A DNA stretch of 40,567 bases, taken from positions 1 to 40,567 of IMG/VR virus record IMGVR_UViG_3300032893_000137; one strand, given 5' to 3'. The notes below the pieces were generated by a model. It did not search any database, had not been told where the DNA came from, and saw only the letters and a list, made by a program, of their open reading frames with translations. Positions 31,907-38,865 of this stretch are shown here, piece by piece; the stretch's first letter is position 1; each line of letters starts with the position of its first letter. Made by a program: the position numbers and the translations under genes. The DNA comes from a virus.

Positions 31907-31907
31907 A

Positions 31908-32201
31908 TTAGATGCGCTTGCGTAATTCATGCATGCACTCGGCACAGACGCTGGTAGGGACACCATAGTCGAGTTCGACCACGGGATTGTCTTTCTTTTC
32001 ATAGGCCCCGCAACGATGGCACCAAGCCCCTTGAAGACGGGGGGCCGGAGGCCACTCCCCGAACGGACGGCCATCGGTATTCAAGCGAACGGGCTTACAA
32101 CTTGCCCCCTCTTTGATCGTTACCGTCTTGAAATAGTTTTCGATATCAGCACAAATCTCGGCGGCAGTCTCTTCGGTCACGGGTTCGTATTCATGGTTCA
32201 T
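31908..32201 (-). CDS. Small zinc-ribbon-type protein
   Basis: The protein has 97 residues. The N-terminal 40 residues are acidic and helical; the C-terminal part contains WCHRCGAYEKKD and SVCAECMHELRK, a CxxC ... CxxC zinc ribbon. It is the first gene downstream of the TTGACA promoter at 32258-32286. The start is in CCATATG. It could be an early regulator or host-factor binder, but nothing shows which. Confidence 0.55.
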   Translation of the reverse strand: MNHEYEPVTEETAAEICADIENYFKTVTIKEGASCKPVRLNTDGRPFGEWPPAPRLQGAWCHRCGAYEKKDNPVVELDYGVPTSVCAECMHELRKRI

Positions 32202-32257
32202 ATGGGGTAGATTTCATATAGGAAAATCGTTTAAGTACGATCTATCCTTACGTTCAT

Positions 32258-32286
32258 AGCGTACCCTAGGTACGAACGTTTGTCAA
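32258..32286 (-). promoter_or_regulatory. Leftward promoter with operator-like dyad
   Basis: On the - strand a consensus -35 TTGACA (32281-32286) is separated by 17 nt from a weak -10 TACGCT (32258-32263). Within the spacer lies a dyad, CGTACC-CTA-GGTACG, at 32260-32274, exactly where a repressor would block polymerase. It points into the leftward block and lies 57 nt before the first start codon. No obvious repressor gene is present, so the binder is unknown. Confidence 0.6.
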
Positions 32287-32426
32287 GTATTGCTAACCTT
32301 AGCCTCCTTTGGCTTGGCATCCTTACGCATTTCGCGCAGCTTTCTAAAGTGTTCGCTCTCTCCCTTCGGCCCCAGTTTCTTCTTCCGATTGGCGGCCGAT
32401 TTTTTGCCCATGTCTGAAGCGGTCAT
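32283..32426 (-). CDS. Small basic protein, unknown
   Basis: From ATG 32426 the protein has 47 residues: MTASDMGKKSAANRKKKLGPKG, described as residues 1-22, then SEHFRKLREMRKDAK. It is very basic. ATG 32411 (MGKKSAANRK) is an equally good start. Its stop overlaps the -35 of the leftward promoter. It is the outermost leftward gene before the short rightward unit. Nucleic-acid binding is likely from charge, no more. Confidence 0.45.
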   Translation of the reverse strand: MTASDMGKKSAANRKKKLGPKGESEHFRKLREMRKDAKPKEAKVSNT

Positions 32427-32432
32427 CATAGA

Positions 32433-32462
32433 TTGGTATTGTTTGATGGACTGTAGCATACT
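32433..32462 (+). promoter_or_regulatory. Possible promoter for the short rightward unit
   Basis: TTGGTA at 32433-32438 and CATACT at 32457-32462 are 18 nt apart, 4 of 6 consensus bases each. They precede the start at 32475 by 12 nt, which would give an almost leaderless transcript. The match is moderate. Confidence 0.3.
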
Positions 32463-32474
32463 AACGTTCGAGCT

Positions 32475-32645
32475 ATGAACAAGGAAAAAGTCAGAACCTT
32501 TGATACCTACGAAGCCGCATTTTATGCCGCGCAAAATCTCATGTGCCAGGATGAAAAGCCTCTTTTAACGTGGGTCCGAAGTACCAATAAATATCAAGTA
32601 ACGTGGTTCCCGAAACCCGTAGAACCGATCCATGAAAGAGACTGA
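32475..32645 (+). CDS. Small protein, unknown
   Basis: The encoded protein has 56 residues: KVRTFDTYEAAFYAAQNLMCQDEKPLLTWVRSTNKYQVTWF. It reads as one helix followed by two strands. It overlaps the VRR-NUC gene by 14 nt, so the two are coupled. This pairing suggests a partner or regulator of the nuclease. It is not a recognised family. Confidence 0.5.
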   Translation: MNKEKVRTFDTYEAAFYAAQNLMCQDEKPLLTWVRSTNKYQVTWFPKPVEPIHERD

Positions 32646-32976
32646 GATCCAACGCGCCATCCTCGACTACCTGATGTACAAGGGCATCTTGTGTTGGCGC
32701 AATCAAAGTATCCCCGTCCCCATCCGCCGTGGCCGTGAGATCGTCGGCCTTAGGCGTGCCGATCCCCATACGGTCGGCCAACCCGACATCATGGCTCTTG
32801 TACGGCCCAAAAATGCGTTATACGGGGTCTTGGTAGGCATCGAGGTAAAAGGGGCCAAGGGGAGGCTAAGCCCCGAGCAGGAGGCATGGCGCGACAAGAT
32901 CGTAAAAGCTGGAGGGGTGTGGATCCTTGCTCGGAGTATCGAGGATGTGGAACAGGGATTGGCACCCGTGCTATAA
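32632..32976 (+). CDS. VRR-NUC domain nuclease
   Basis: The protein has 114 residues. MKETEIQRAILDYLMYKGILCW is the N-terminal helix; GQPDIMAL carries the nuclease Asp, and GIEVKGAKGRLSPEQEAW carries the E-x-K and QxxW of VRR-NUC, followed by a valine/alanine strand. VRR-NUC enzymes are PD-(D/E)xK nucleases that cleave branched DNA. In phages of this type it probably resolves junctions made in replication or packaging. The stop codon overlaps the TATAAT of a promoter described below. Confidence 0.85.
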   Translation: MKETEIQRAILDYLMYKGILCWRNQSIPVPIRRGREIVGLRRADPHTVGQPDIMALVRPKNALYGVLVGIEVKGAKGRLSPEQEAWRDKIVKAGGVWILARSIEDVEQGLAPVL

Positions 32977-32977
32977 T
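32969..32977 (+). promoter_or_regulatory. Extended -10 promoter at the end of the VRR-NUC gene
   Basis: TGc followed by a perfect TATAAT (32972-32977) overlaps the nuclease stop codon. There is no good -35, as is allowed for extended -10 sites. The site faces right, with no gene in that direction for over 1 kb except on the opposite strand, so it most likely drives a short RNA. Confidence 0.5.
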
Positions 32978-32983
32978 CTCTCG

Positions 32984-33076
32984 GCCCCTAGAGCCCTTCA
33001 AGCGAAAAGCTTGGAGCCGGTCTACCCGCGTCATGCTCTACGGAAACACGAAAGCTCGGCCCATGCTGGGCTTTTT
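32984..33076 (+). ncRNA. Candidate small RNA with intrinsic terminator
   Basis: A rightward promoter (32969-32977) and an intrinsic terminator (33054-33076) bracket about 90 nt with no open reading frame. The sequence folds as an outer CGGC/GCCG helix around a CAAGC-GAAAA-GCTTG hairpin (near 33000-33016), then a linker, then the terminator. It sits between the nuclease gene and the HNH gene on the other strand. It has no tRNA-like features. Its function is unknown; a target could be host mRNA or antisense to the HNH region. Confidence 0.4.
33054..33076 (+). terminator. Intrinsic terminator
   Basis: Stem GCCCA (33059-33063) and TGGGC (33067-33071) with a TGC loop is followed by TTTTT. It ends the short rightward unit and stands just before the end of the converging HNH gene. 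Confidence 0.75.
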
Positions 33077-33080
33077 GTGT

Positions 33081-33680
33081 TTAATTTGCGAATATGCAGG
33101 CGAAAGTAGTTTTACATTTAAGGCACTTAATTCTTGCCGTTAGATCAGAAGACTTGCTTACGGTAAATTGTTTACCCCCGCATCTACAATAAAGACCCGA
33201 ACGGTTTTGCTTTCTTTTACCTCCCTGATAAAGGAACGTGTCCGTCACTTCAAGCAAACTCGGATATGGATGGCTTGACGGCCTTCGTTGATGCTTCCTT
33301 TTTCTTGCATCAAACCTTGCATGAATTGCATTATGGCAGGAGTCACAGACTATTCGTAAATCATCCATTCTTTCGTCTCCAAGACGTTCGTATGTCGCAT
33401 GATGGACATGCAAGCGTTCTCTTGAACCACATTTTTGGCATAAACGACCGTATAATTGAAAAGCCTCATTCTTTTTTTTCTGCCAAAGTTCCGTATTTAG
33501 GTATTCTTTATAGGATTCTTTGTATGTTTTTGGCTCTGACCAATGTTTCCCGTTTCGGAGTAATCTTTCCGGGTGTTTTTCAACAAATGAGCATGTTTCA
33601 CACTTAAAAACACCGCTTCCCATAACGGAGATTCGTACGTTCGCGCAGGAGACGCATTTGGTGGCTTTCGGTCGGTTCAT
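33081..33680 (-). CDS. HNH endonuclease with zinc knuckles
   Basis: The protein has 199 residues. The N-terminal CVSCANVRISVMGSG ... CETC knuckle, then NTELWQKKKNEAFQLYGRLCQKCGSRERLHVHHATYERLGDERMDDLRIVCDSCHNAIH is a complete HNH with two CxxC pairs around the HH motif. The C-terminal CRCGGKQFTV ... IKCLKCKTTF adds a second zinc ribbon. It faces a structured non-coding region at its 5' side (33681-34201) and the terminase genes beyond. The start CCTATGAACC is as in other leftward genes. Confidence 0.85.
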   Translation of the reverse strand: MNRPKATKCVSCANVRISVMGSGVFKCETCSFVEKHPERLLRNGKHWSEPKTYKESYKEYLNTELWQKKKNEAFQLYGRLCQKCGSRERLHVHHATYERLGDERMDDLRIVCDSCHNAIHARFDARKRKHQRRPSSHPYPSLLEVTDTFLYQGGKRKQNRSGLYCRCGGKQFTVSKSSDLTARIKCLKCKTTFACIFAN

Positions 33681-33743
33681 AGGTCGGTCTTTCTGCCAGC
33701 GGGCAAGCGGATACCCTAGCCCGTCGGTGTACGACTGCTTTTA

Positions 33744-34113
33744 GAACACTCTTTACTCGATTTAATATTCGAGAGTGTTTGTCATCGCTCTCCGTCCCAA
33801 GGCATTCGTCGCCGCAGGACAGGCTGTTATCCGCTCCCAATGCTTTGAGGAGTTGTGGATAGCCATGAAACGTCGAGACATCGTTTCACACGTATAGGTC
33901 TTTCTGCCATCGGTGTAAGCATCAACCCTCCCCGTGATTTAACTTGGCATCCAGCAGGCGGCTCACGGGGCTAGCCCGACCGATCCTGCCAGTAATAGGA
34001 GCCTAAGCAACACAAAATCCGCTAAAAGCGGGTCATGTGTGAAACGGACAATACAGGTTGTGCCGCGCTTTTGGCGCGGTAGGGAAATCCCTGCCTGTAT
34101 TGTTGCCGTTTCA
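33744..34113. ncRNA. Candidate structured element upstream of the terminase genes
   Basis: Between the HNH start (33680) and the small terminase start (34202) there is no gene in 520 bp. The span holds eight or more helices: AACACT/AGTGTT over CTCGA/TCGAG (33745-33779); TGAAACG/CGTTTCA (33866-33888); ATCGGT/ACCGAT (33909-33984) enclosing CCCCGTGA/TCACGGGG (33930-33970); CCGCT-AAA-AGCGG (34019-34031); and a 18-bp interrupted stem TGAAACGGACAATACAGG (34040-34057) with its complement (34094-34113), whose interior has a CCGCGC/GCGCGG hairpin (34063-34079) and GGG/CCC. The left arm CGTTTCACAC (33882-33891) can also pair perfectly with GTGTGAAACG (34037-34046), excluding both local stems. Strand is uncertain. 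A cis DNA element (pac, origin) is the alternative. Confidence 0.5.
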
Positions 34114-34201
34114 TAGGCCATTGGCAAGTGTATAACTTAAAGGCCGTCAATGGCAAGAGGGGATTTACCAAGATTTTGTCCACATGCTACCTTGTCATTA
34201 T

Positions 34202-34654
34202 ATGGCAATGGGACGACCATCAATTTTTACGCAAGAATTGGCCGACAAGATTTGTGCCGGAGTTGCCGAAGGGATTTCATTACGGACATTATGCAAAAAT
34301 GAAGAAATGCCGAGCCTTCCAACAATTTTTAGCTGGTTCAGACTTCATGAAGACTTTCTTAAACAATACGAGCGTGCAAAAGAGCAAAGCGCAGTCGCAG
34401 ATGATGAGACTTTACAGGAATTAAACGACTTGGTGATCGAAGAATCGAAGAAAGAAGACTTCAAACGTGCGAACGCGGTTGTGGCGGCCTACAAGCTCAA
34501 GGCCGATAACTTGAAGTGGGCTATGTCGAAGAAGCAACCGAAGAAGTATGGGGATAGGTTGGATTTAACGACGAAGAACAAAGAGTTCCCGGCTCCGATC
34601 TTGGGTGCTTTACTAAAGCAACATGGAGTTCAAGCCGACGACAGCACTAAATAA
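34202..34654 (+). CDS. terS: Terminase small subunit
   Basis: From ATG 34202 the protein has 150 residues; 34184 opens the frame and 34208 (MGRPSIFTQELADKI) is another in-frame ATG. The N terminus is a helix-turn-helix that would bind the packaging site (RPSIFTQELADKICAGVAEG, ISLRTLCKNEEMPSLPTIFSWF). The rest is helical with a long charged helix (ESKKEDFKRANAVVAAYKLKADNLKWAMSK), and a C-terminal tail. It overlaps the large subunit by 32 nt. The start is in TTATATG, with no Shine-Dalgarno. Confidence 0.85.
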   Translation: MAMGRPSIFTQELADKICAGVAEGISLRTLCKNEEMPSLPTIFSWFRLHEDFLKQYERAKEQSAVADDETLQELNDLVIEESKKEDFKRANAVVAAYKLKADNLKWAMSKKQPKKYGDRLDLTTKNKEFPAPILGALLKQHGVQADDSTK

Positions 34655-35861
34655 AATTGCGGCACTGAAGGCGAGGCTTCGGATTATCCAAGGTGGATCG
34701 AGTGCCGGAAAAACAATTGCCATTCTTTTGCTTTTGATCGATTACGCACAATCAACAAAGAACAAGCGCATCTCGGTCGTGTCCGAATCATTCCCGCATC
34801 TTCGCCGTGGCGCGATTGCGGATTTTATTAACATCATGGAGGGCCACAAGTACTACAAAGACGAACTATGGAATAAAACGGAAAGTACCTATACGTTCGA
34901 GACCGGAAGTTATATCGAGTTCTTCTCTGCTGACCAACCGAACAAAGTGCGTGGCCCTCGCCGTGATGTCTTGTTTCTGAATGAAGCGAACAACATCCCG
35001 CATGAGACGTATACGCAATTAGCCATTCGTACCAATGAGTTTATCTTCGTGGACTATAATCCCGTGAGTGAGTTCTGGGTTCATACGGAGATTTTACCCA
35101 AACAAGATCAACGGCATGATTTCCTGATTGTTACCTACAAAGACAATGAGCAACTTCCGGCGGCGATCATTGAAGAAATTGAAAGCCGAAAGAACAACAA
35201 GAACTTTTGGCAGGTGTATGGCTTAGGCCAGCTAGGTCAGGCCGAGGGCCGCATTTTCCGTGATTGGGCTTTAATTGACGACATCCCGCACGAAGCCAAG
35301 CTAGAGAGGTATGGACTCGACTTTGGGTACTCAAACGATCCTACGGCCCTTATAGGGGTCTACAGATACAACGGAGGACTCATCCTTGATGAAGTTCTGT
35401 ATCAAAAGGGTTTGAGCAATAAGCAGATCGCAGATGCGTTACTCAACCTTGAACGGGCTCTCGTGATTGCAGACTCCGCAGAACCAAAGAGCATAGACGA
35501 GCTTAGAAGCTATGGGCTTTCTGTTCTTCCCTCGAAGAAAGGGCCAGGCTCCGTCCTTCAAGGCATCCAATTTGTCCAAGAGCAAAAGATCAGCGTAACG
35601 AAACGTAGCCTTAACCTTCTCAAGGAATATCGAAACTATCTCTGGATGACGGACAAGGACGGCAAGATCATTAACGAGCCGGAGCATGAGTATAGCCATT
35701 CCATGGATGCGAGCCGGTACGCAATCGCCTCTTTCCGTCCGAACCAAGAAAATATGGCCAAGCAAGTGCAATTCAAGGGCACGATGGCTTATCGCCGCAC
35801 TTCTCCGAAAGCTTCGAGTTTAAGTCAGGCAGGCGGTTCTACGCTTGATATGTTACATTAA
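34623..35861 (+). CDS. terL: Terminase large subunit
   Basis: The protein has 412 residues. Walker A is QGGSSAGKT (about residues 23-31). Walker B is DVLFLNEAN. The C-motif region lies at FVDYNPVSEFW. The RuvC-like nuclease is YGLDFGYSNDPTALIGVY (first Asp), VIADSAEPKSIDELRSYG (second) and HSMDASRYAIASF (third). This layout matches the PBSX-type or Terminase_3 family. The ATPase and nuclease parts are both complete. It overlaps the small subunit gene, as is usual. Confidence 0.95.
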   Translation: MEFKPTTALNKIAALKARLRIIQGGSSAGKTIAILLLLIDYAQSTKNKRISVVSESFPHLRRGAIADFINIMEGHKYYKDELWNKTESTYTFETGSYIEFFSADQPNKVRGPRRDVLFLNEANNIPHETYTQLAIRTNEFIFVDYNPVSEFWVHTEILPKQDQRHDFLIVTYKDNEQLPAAIIEEIESRKNNKNFWQVYGLGQLGQAEGRIFRDWALIDDIPHEAKLERYGLDFGYSNDPTALIGVYRYNGGLILDEVLYQKGLSNKQIADALLNLERALVIADSAEPKSIDELRSYGLSVLPSKKGPGSVLQGIQFVQEQKISVTKRSLNLLKEYRNYLWMTDKDGKIINEPEHEYSHSMDASRYAIASFRPNQENMAKQVQFKGTMAYRRTSPKASSLSQAGGSTLDMLH

Positions 35862-35892
35862 GAGTAATTGGGGCTTTTAGTATCTAAAAACT

Positions 35893-38010
35893 GTGTCCAT
35901 CATCAATAGCTTTGACATGCCGGACTCCGGAGGAACGGGAACCATCCCCGCATCCTTGAAGATCGAGATTGATAAACAAAAGGGCATTATAAACGAAGCC
36001 TCCAGTTATAACCCGACGGCGGAAGAGAACGCCGTACGGGCCATGGTGATCTATCACTTCACCTTGGGTTATACGACGATGTACAGGCCGCGTGTGGAGT
36101 TCTCGGATCTCTCCGTGATCGGTCGAGACCAAACTGACTTCCTTGCGTGGAATACCTATCAGCCGAATAACGGGACGCCGTTTGCAGGAGATTTGATTAG
36201 CGGTTGGCGCAGTAATGCCATCCGTCCCGTGGAGCGTAACAAGGCCATTAGTATTGCCGCCCATGCGACCGCAAGACTTTTATTCCCCAAGGTCTTTGCC
36301 TTTGACCAGGCGAGCGATTACCAAGAAGAAGCCGCCCAAGTGATCGAGAATCTGATGGAGTGGACGGCAGAGCGTTACGACTATGCGTACACGGCTCTTC
36401 AAGCCGTTATTCAAGCCTTGGTAAGCCCGGCTTCGATCGTCCACACCGAGTACACCGAGGTTTACCGAGAAGTGAAGCGTGAGAAACTCCCCGATGGAAC
36501 ATGGCGCAAAGAGAAGATTTTGGATGAAACCATGAGTGGCTTTCGGGATACGATCGTCCGTACCGACCAGTTTTTCATCGAGAACTTTTATGAACCGAAC
36601 ATCCAAAAGCAGGGCTGGGTTATTTGGCGACGCGTGCAGGATCACCGTTTAATGGAGCAAAAATACGGTCATCTTCCTAATTTCAAGTATGTAAAGCCGG
36701 GCATGCAGTGCCTGTTTAATGACGCAAACCAAGGCTTTTACTACGTCTATGATCCGAACATGCGCCAGTATCAGGATGAGGAAGTCCTGTACTGGAACAA
36801 AAGCATGGACGTATTCCTGGTACTCGTGAACGGTATTCTGGTTACTCCCGCAGACAATCCGAACCCGCGCTTGGATAAGCAGTATCCCTTCGCCAAGTTT
36901 GGTTATGAGTTCATTGACTCGACCTGTTTCTACTTCAAGAGCTTGGTCTTCAAGATCAGCCATGACGCGAACATCATCAACACGCTTTATCCGATGGTGA
37001 TTGATGGGACGTATCTGAACATCATGCCGCCTTTCCTGAATCAGGGTGGCGAAATGATTGCGTCCGATGTGATCGTTCCGGGGCAGGTAACGACGCTGTC
37101 TGATCCGAATGCCCAGCTCACGCCGATTAAGGTGGCAACCGATATCAAGAGCGGTCTTGAGGCGTTGCTCAAAGTGGAGGAAAGCGTGAATGCAAGCAGT
37201 GAACAGCCGGTCGCTCCCGATAACGGCTCAACGACGGCATATGAGATCAGCAAGCGTGAACAGGAGCGCAATGCTCAGCTTGGCCTCTTTATCCAAATGA
37301 TCGGTAACTTTATCAAGCAATTCGGTGCGCTCCGTCTCTCGGACATTCTCCAGCATTTGACCGTGGCCCAAGTGGATCAGATCACGGATGATCCACAGCT
37401 TGTGTACAAAACGTTTGTGCTTGAGAACAAGGACAAATCGAATAGTGCCAAACGGCGCAAACTCAAGTTTGACGATACGGTTCCCGATGAACCGCTTACG
37501 CCCGATCAGAGGAAAGAGGAAAGCTATAAGACGCTAGCCATGCAGGGAGGTCATGACAGCGAGACCGAGCTTTACCGCATTAATCCGCGCTTGATCCGCA
37601 GTCTCCAGTACATGGTGATCGTCTCTCCCGATGTCCTTCAGCCGCGCTCGGAGGATGTGGAGCGTGCCTACGCCCTTGAGGCATATGACCGTGCTATTCA
37701 GAATCCGACCCTGGATCAGGACAAAATTACGAGGGACTTCCTGCTTGCCCAGTATCCGAAGAGCGCAAAGAATCCCGACTCGTATCTCAAGAGCAAACAA
37801 AACGAAGGCCAGAACTCCATGCTGGCGGGTTTGCCGGGTCTTGGAGCCGGAATGGGCAATCCGCCCTCAAACACGCCCCAAGGCTCAAATAACCCCTTTG
37901 GGGCCGCACAGGGACAACCGCAGGCGAGCCCCGCGATGGCTCAAGGGATGCCCGGAGGAAATATGAAAGCCATGGCTTCCGCTTTGACCCCGCCAGCTCC
38001 AACGCGCTAG
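35893..38010 (+). CDS. Portal protein
   Basis: The protein has 705 residues, long as in podoviruses. The body is mixed alpha/beta with WRSNAIRPVERNKAISIAAHATARLLF near residue 100, GWVIWRRVQDHRLME near 240, then a stem region (YNKSMDVFLVLVNGILVTPADNPNPRLDKQYPFAKFGYEF, near 310-345) and a PVAPDNGSTTAYEISKREQERNAQLGLFIQMIGNF helix typical of the portal barrel. The C-terminal 80 residues are Pro/Gln/Met/Gly-rich and disordered. Its start is GTG 35893; ATG 35917 is an alternative. It sits after the large terminase, the standard place. Confidence 0.8.
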   Translation: MSIINSFDMPDSGGTGTIPASLKIEIDKQKGIINEASSYNPTAEENAVRAMVIYHFTLGYTTMYRPRVEFSDLSVIGRDQTDFLAWNTYQPNNGTPFAGDLISGWRSNAIRPVERNKAISIAAHATARLLFPKVFAFDQASDYQEEAAQVIENLMEWTAERYDYAYTALQAVIQALVSPASIVHTEYTEVYREVKREKLPDGTWRKEKILDETMSGFRDTIVRTDQFFIENFYEPNIQKQGWVIWRRVQDHRLMEQKYGHLPNFKYVKPGMQCLFNDANQGFYYVYDPNMRQYQDEEVLYWNKSMDVFLVLVNGILVTPADNPNPRLDKQYPFAKFGYEFIDSTCFYFKSLVFKISHDANIINTLYPMVIDGTYLNIMPPFLNQGGEMIASDVIVPGQVTTLSDPNAQLTPIKVATDIKSGLEALLKVEESVNASSEQPVAPDNGSTTAYEISKREQERNAQLGLFIQMIGNFIKQFGALRLSDILQHLTVAQVDQITDDPQLVYKTFVLENKDKSNSAKRRKLKFDDTVPDEPLTPDQRKEESYKTLAMQGGHDSETELYRINPRLIRSLQYMVIVSPDVLQPRSEDVERAYALEAYDRAIQNPTLDQDKITRDFLLAQYPKSAKNPDSYLKSKQNEGQNSMLAGLPGLGAGMGNPPSNTPQGSNNPFGAAQGQPQASPAMAQGMPGGNMKAMASALTPPAPTR

Positions 38011-38022
38011 CATGCCTCTAAT

Positions 38023-38463
38023 ATGCTTCCTCCTTCCTTCCAACCCCAAGTAACGATCCCGCAATGGCTTGAGTTGCCCATGCCCGTCCGTTTGCGCCTC
38101 AAGGAAATCTTTAACGTTCCCCGTTCTTCCGGAACGGAAGTGAATAACAACGTAGTGGCTTCCGACGGTCATACGCATAAAGACTTGGCGAACATCACGA
38201 TTGAAAAGATGCAGGCCTTCCTTGAGACAAAGGAAAAAGACTTTTACAAGCTTTGGAACGCGACCGCCGGGAAAGTCTATATGCAGTGGGAGAAGGAGTT
38301 GGGCGATCGTATGGAAGGATTGAAAGAAGAAAAGATCCGCCTCGGCCAAGAGAAGCTGGAAAGCTTGAAGGAATTGACTAAGGAAGTGGAGGAGTTCGCA
38401 AATAGTGTGCAAGAAACGATTAAGCCTAAAAAGCGCGGTCGGCCGAAGAAAGTTACGGTATGA
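38023..38463 (+). CDS. Coiled-coil protein with AT-hook-like tail
   Basis: The protein has 146 residues. The N terminus (IPQWLELPMPVRLRLKEIFNVPRSSGTEV) is a form found next to portal genes. A long charged coiled coil follows (LGDRMEGLKEEKIRLGQEKLESLKELTKEVEEF, residues 90-122) and the C terminus is KKRGRPKKVTV, a GRP AT-hook-like basic tail. Its ATG overlaps nothing but lies in a CTCTAATATG context. It may bind DNA or the portal complex during packaging. Function not known. Confidence 0.55.
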   Translation: MLPPSFQPQVTIPQWLELPMPVRLRLKEIFNVPRSSGTEVNNNVVASDGHTHKDLANITIEKMQAFLETKEKDFYKLWNATAGKVYMQWEKELGDRMEGLKEEKIRLGQEKLESLKELTKEVEEFANSVQETIKPKKRGRPKKVTV

Positions 38464-38699
38464 GCCTTGCCGATCAAATTATTCGTCGCCAACAAGAACG
38501 GGCGATGGAGGAGGCCAAGAAAATGGTGTGTCCCAAGTGTAACTCCCGCATGGTAGAAGTCGGGGCTCTTACGGTTGCGATTAAAGACGACAGCCCAAAG
38601 AACGGAAACTATTGCGCCAAGTGTTATAGGGATTGGGTTGGGGACAATTTCCCTAAGTTCATAACCGACGAAGAACATGCGCTTAAGACTAAAAATTGA
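38460..38699 (+). CDS. Small zinc-ribbon protein
   Basis: The protein has 79 residues. A helix (SLADQIIRRQQERAMEEAKK) precedes VCPKCNSRMVEVG ... YCAKCYRDW, a CxxC pair on each side of 20 or so residues, i.e. a zinc ribbon. It overlaps the previous gene by 4 nt (ATGA). In this block such proteins are often small assembly or regulatory factors. No family is certain. Confidence 0.55.
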   Translation: MSLADQIIRRQQERAMEEAKKMVCPKCNSRMVEVGALTVAIKDDSPKNGNYCAKCYRDWVGDNFPKFITDEEHALKTKN

Positions 38700-38865
38700 G
38701 ACCTTTCTTTTTGGGAAGGAAAAAGCTAAATCACGTCTGCTCGACAGGACGTGCAAGCGTTTGCTTCGCCTAAATAAAAAGATTGAAAAACGATATGGAG
38801 TAGGGATGGATCAAAAATATCTTGATGAATATGAGATGCTCAAGTTGCAAGGAGGAAAGAAATGA
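38677..38865 (+). CDS. Small basic helical protein
   Basis: The protein has 62 residues: MRLRLKIETFLFGKEKAKSRLL, described as residues 1-22, then DRTCKRLLRLNKKIEKRYG and a Lys-rich tail. It overlaps the previous gene by 23 nt and the next by 35 nt. It is a coupled minor gene, not recognised. Confidence 0.5.
   Translation: MRLRLKIETFLFGKEKAKSRLLDRTCKRLLRLNKKIEKRYGVGMDQKYLDEYEMLKLQGGKK

Noticed and set aside
32977-33060. tRNA or tRNA-like gene
   Set aside because: The hairpins do not form a cloverleaf and no T-arm or CCA pattern is present.
33681-34201. Known RNA or intron (tmRNA, RNase P, group I or II)
   Set aside because: I could not find the conserved core of any of these, such as the group I P7 region, a domain V hairpin, or tmRNA ends. 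The region is kept as an unassigned structured element.
34128-34424. Overlapping frame ahead of the small terminase
   Set aside because: It runs out of frame through the terminase gene, and lacks the family sequence found in the 34202 frame.
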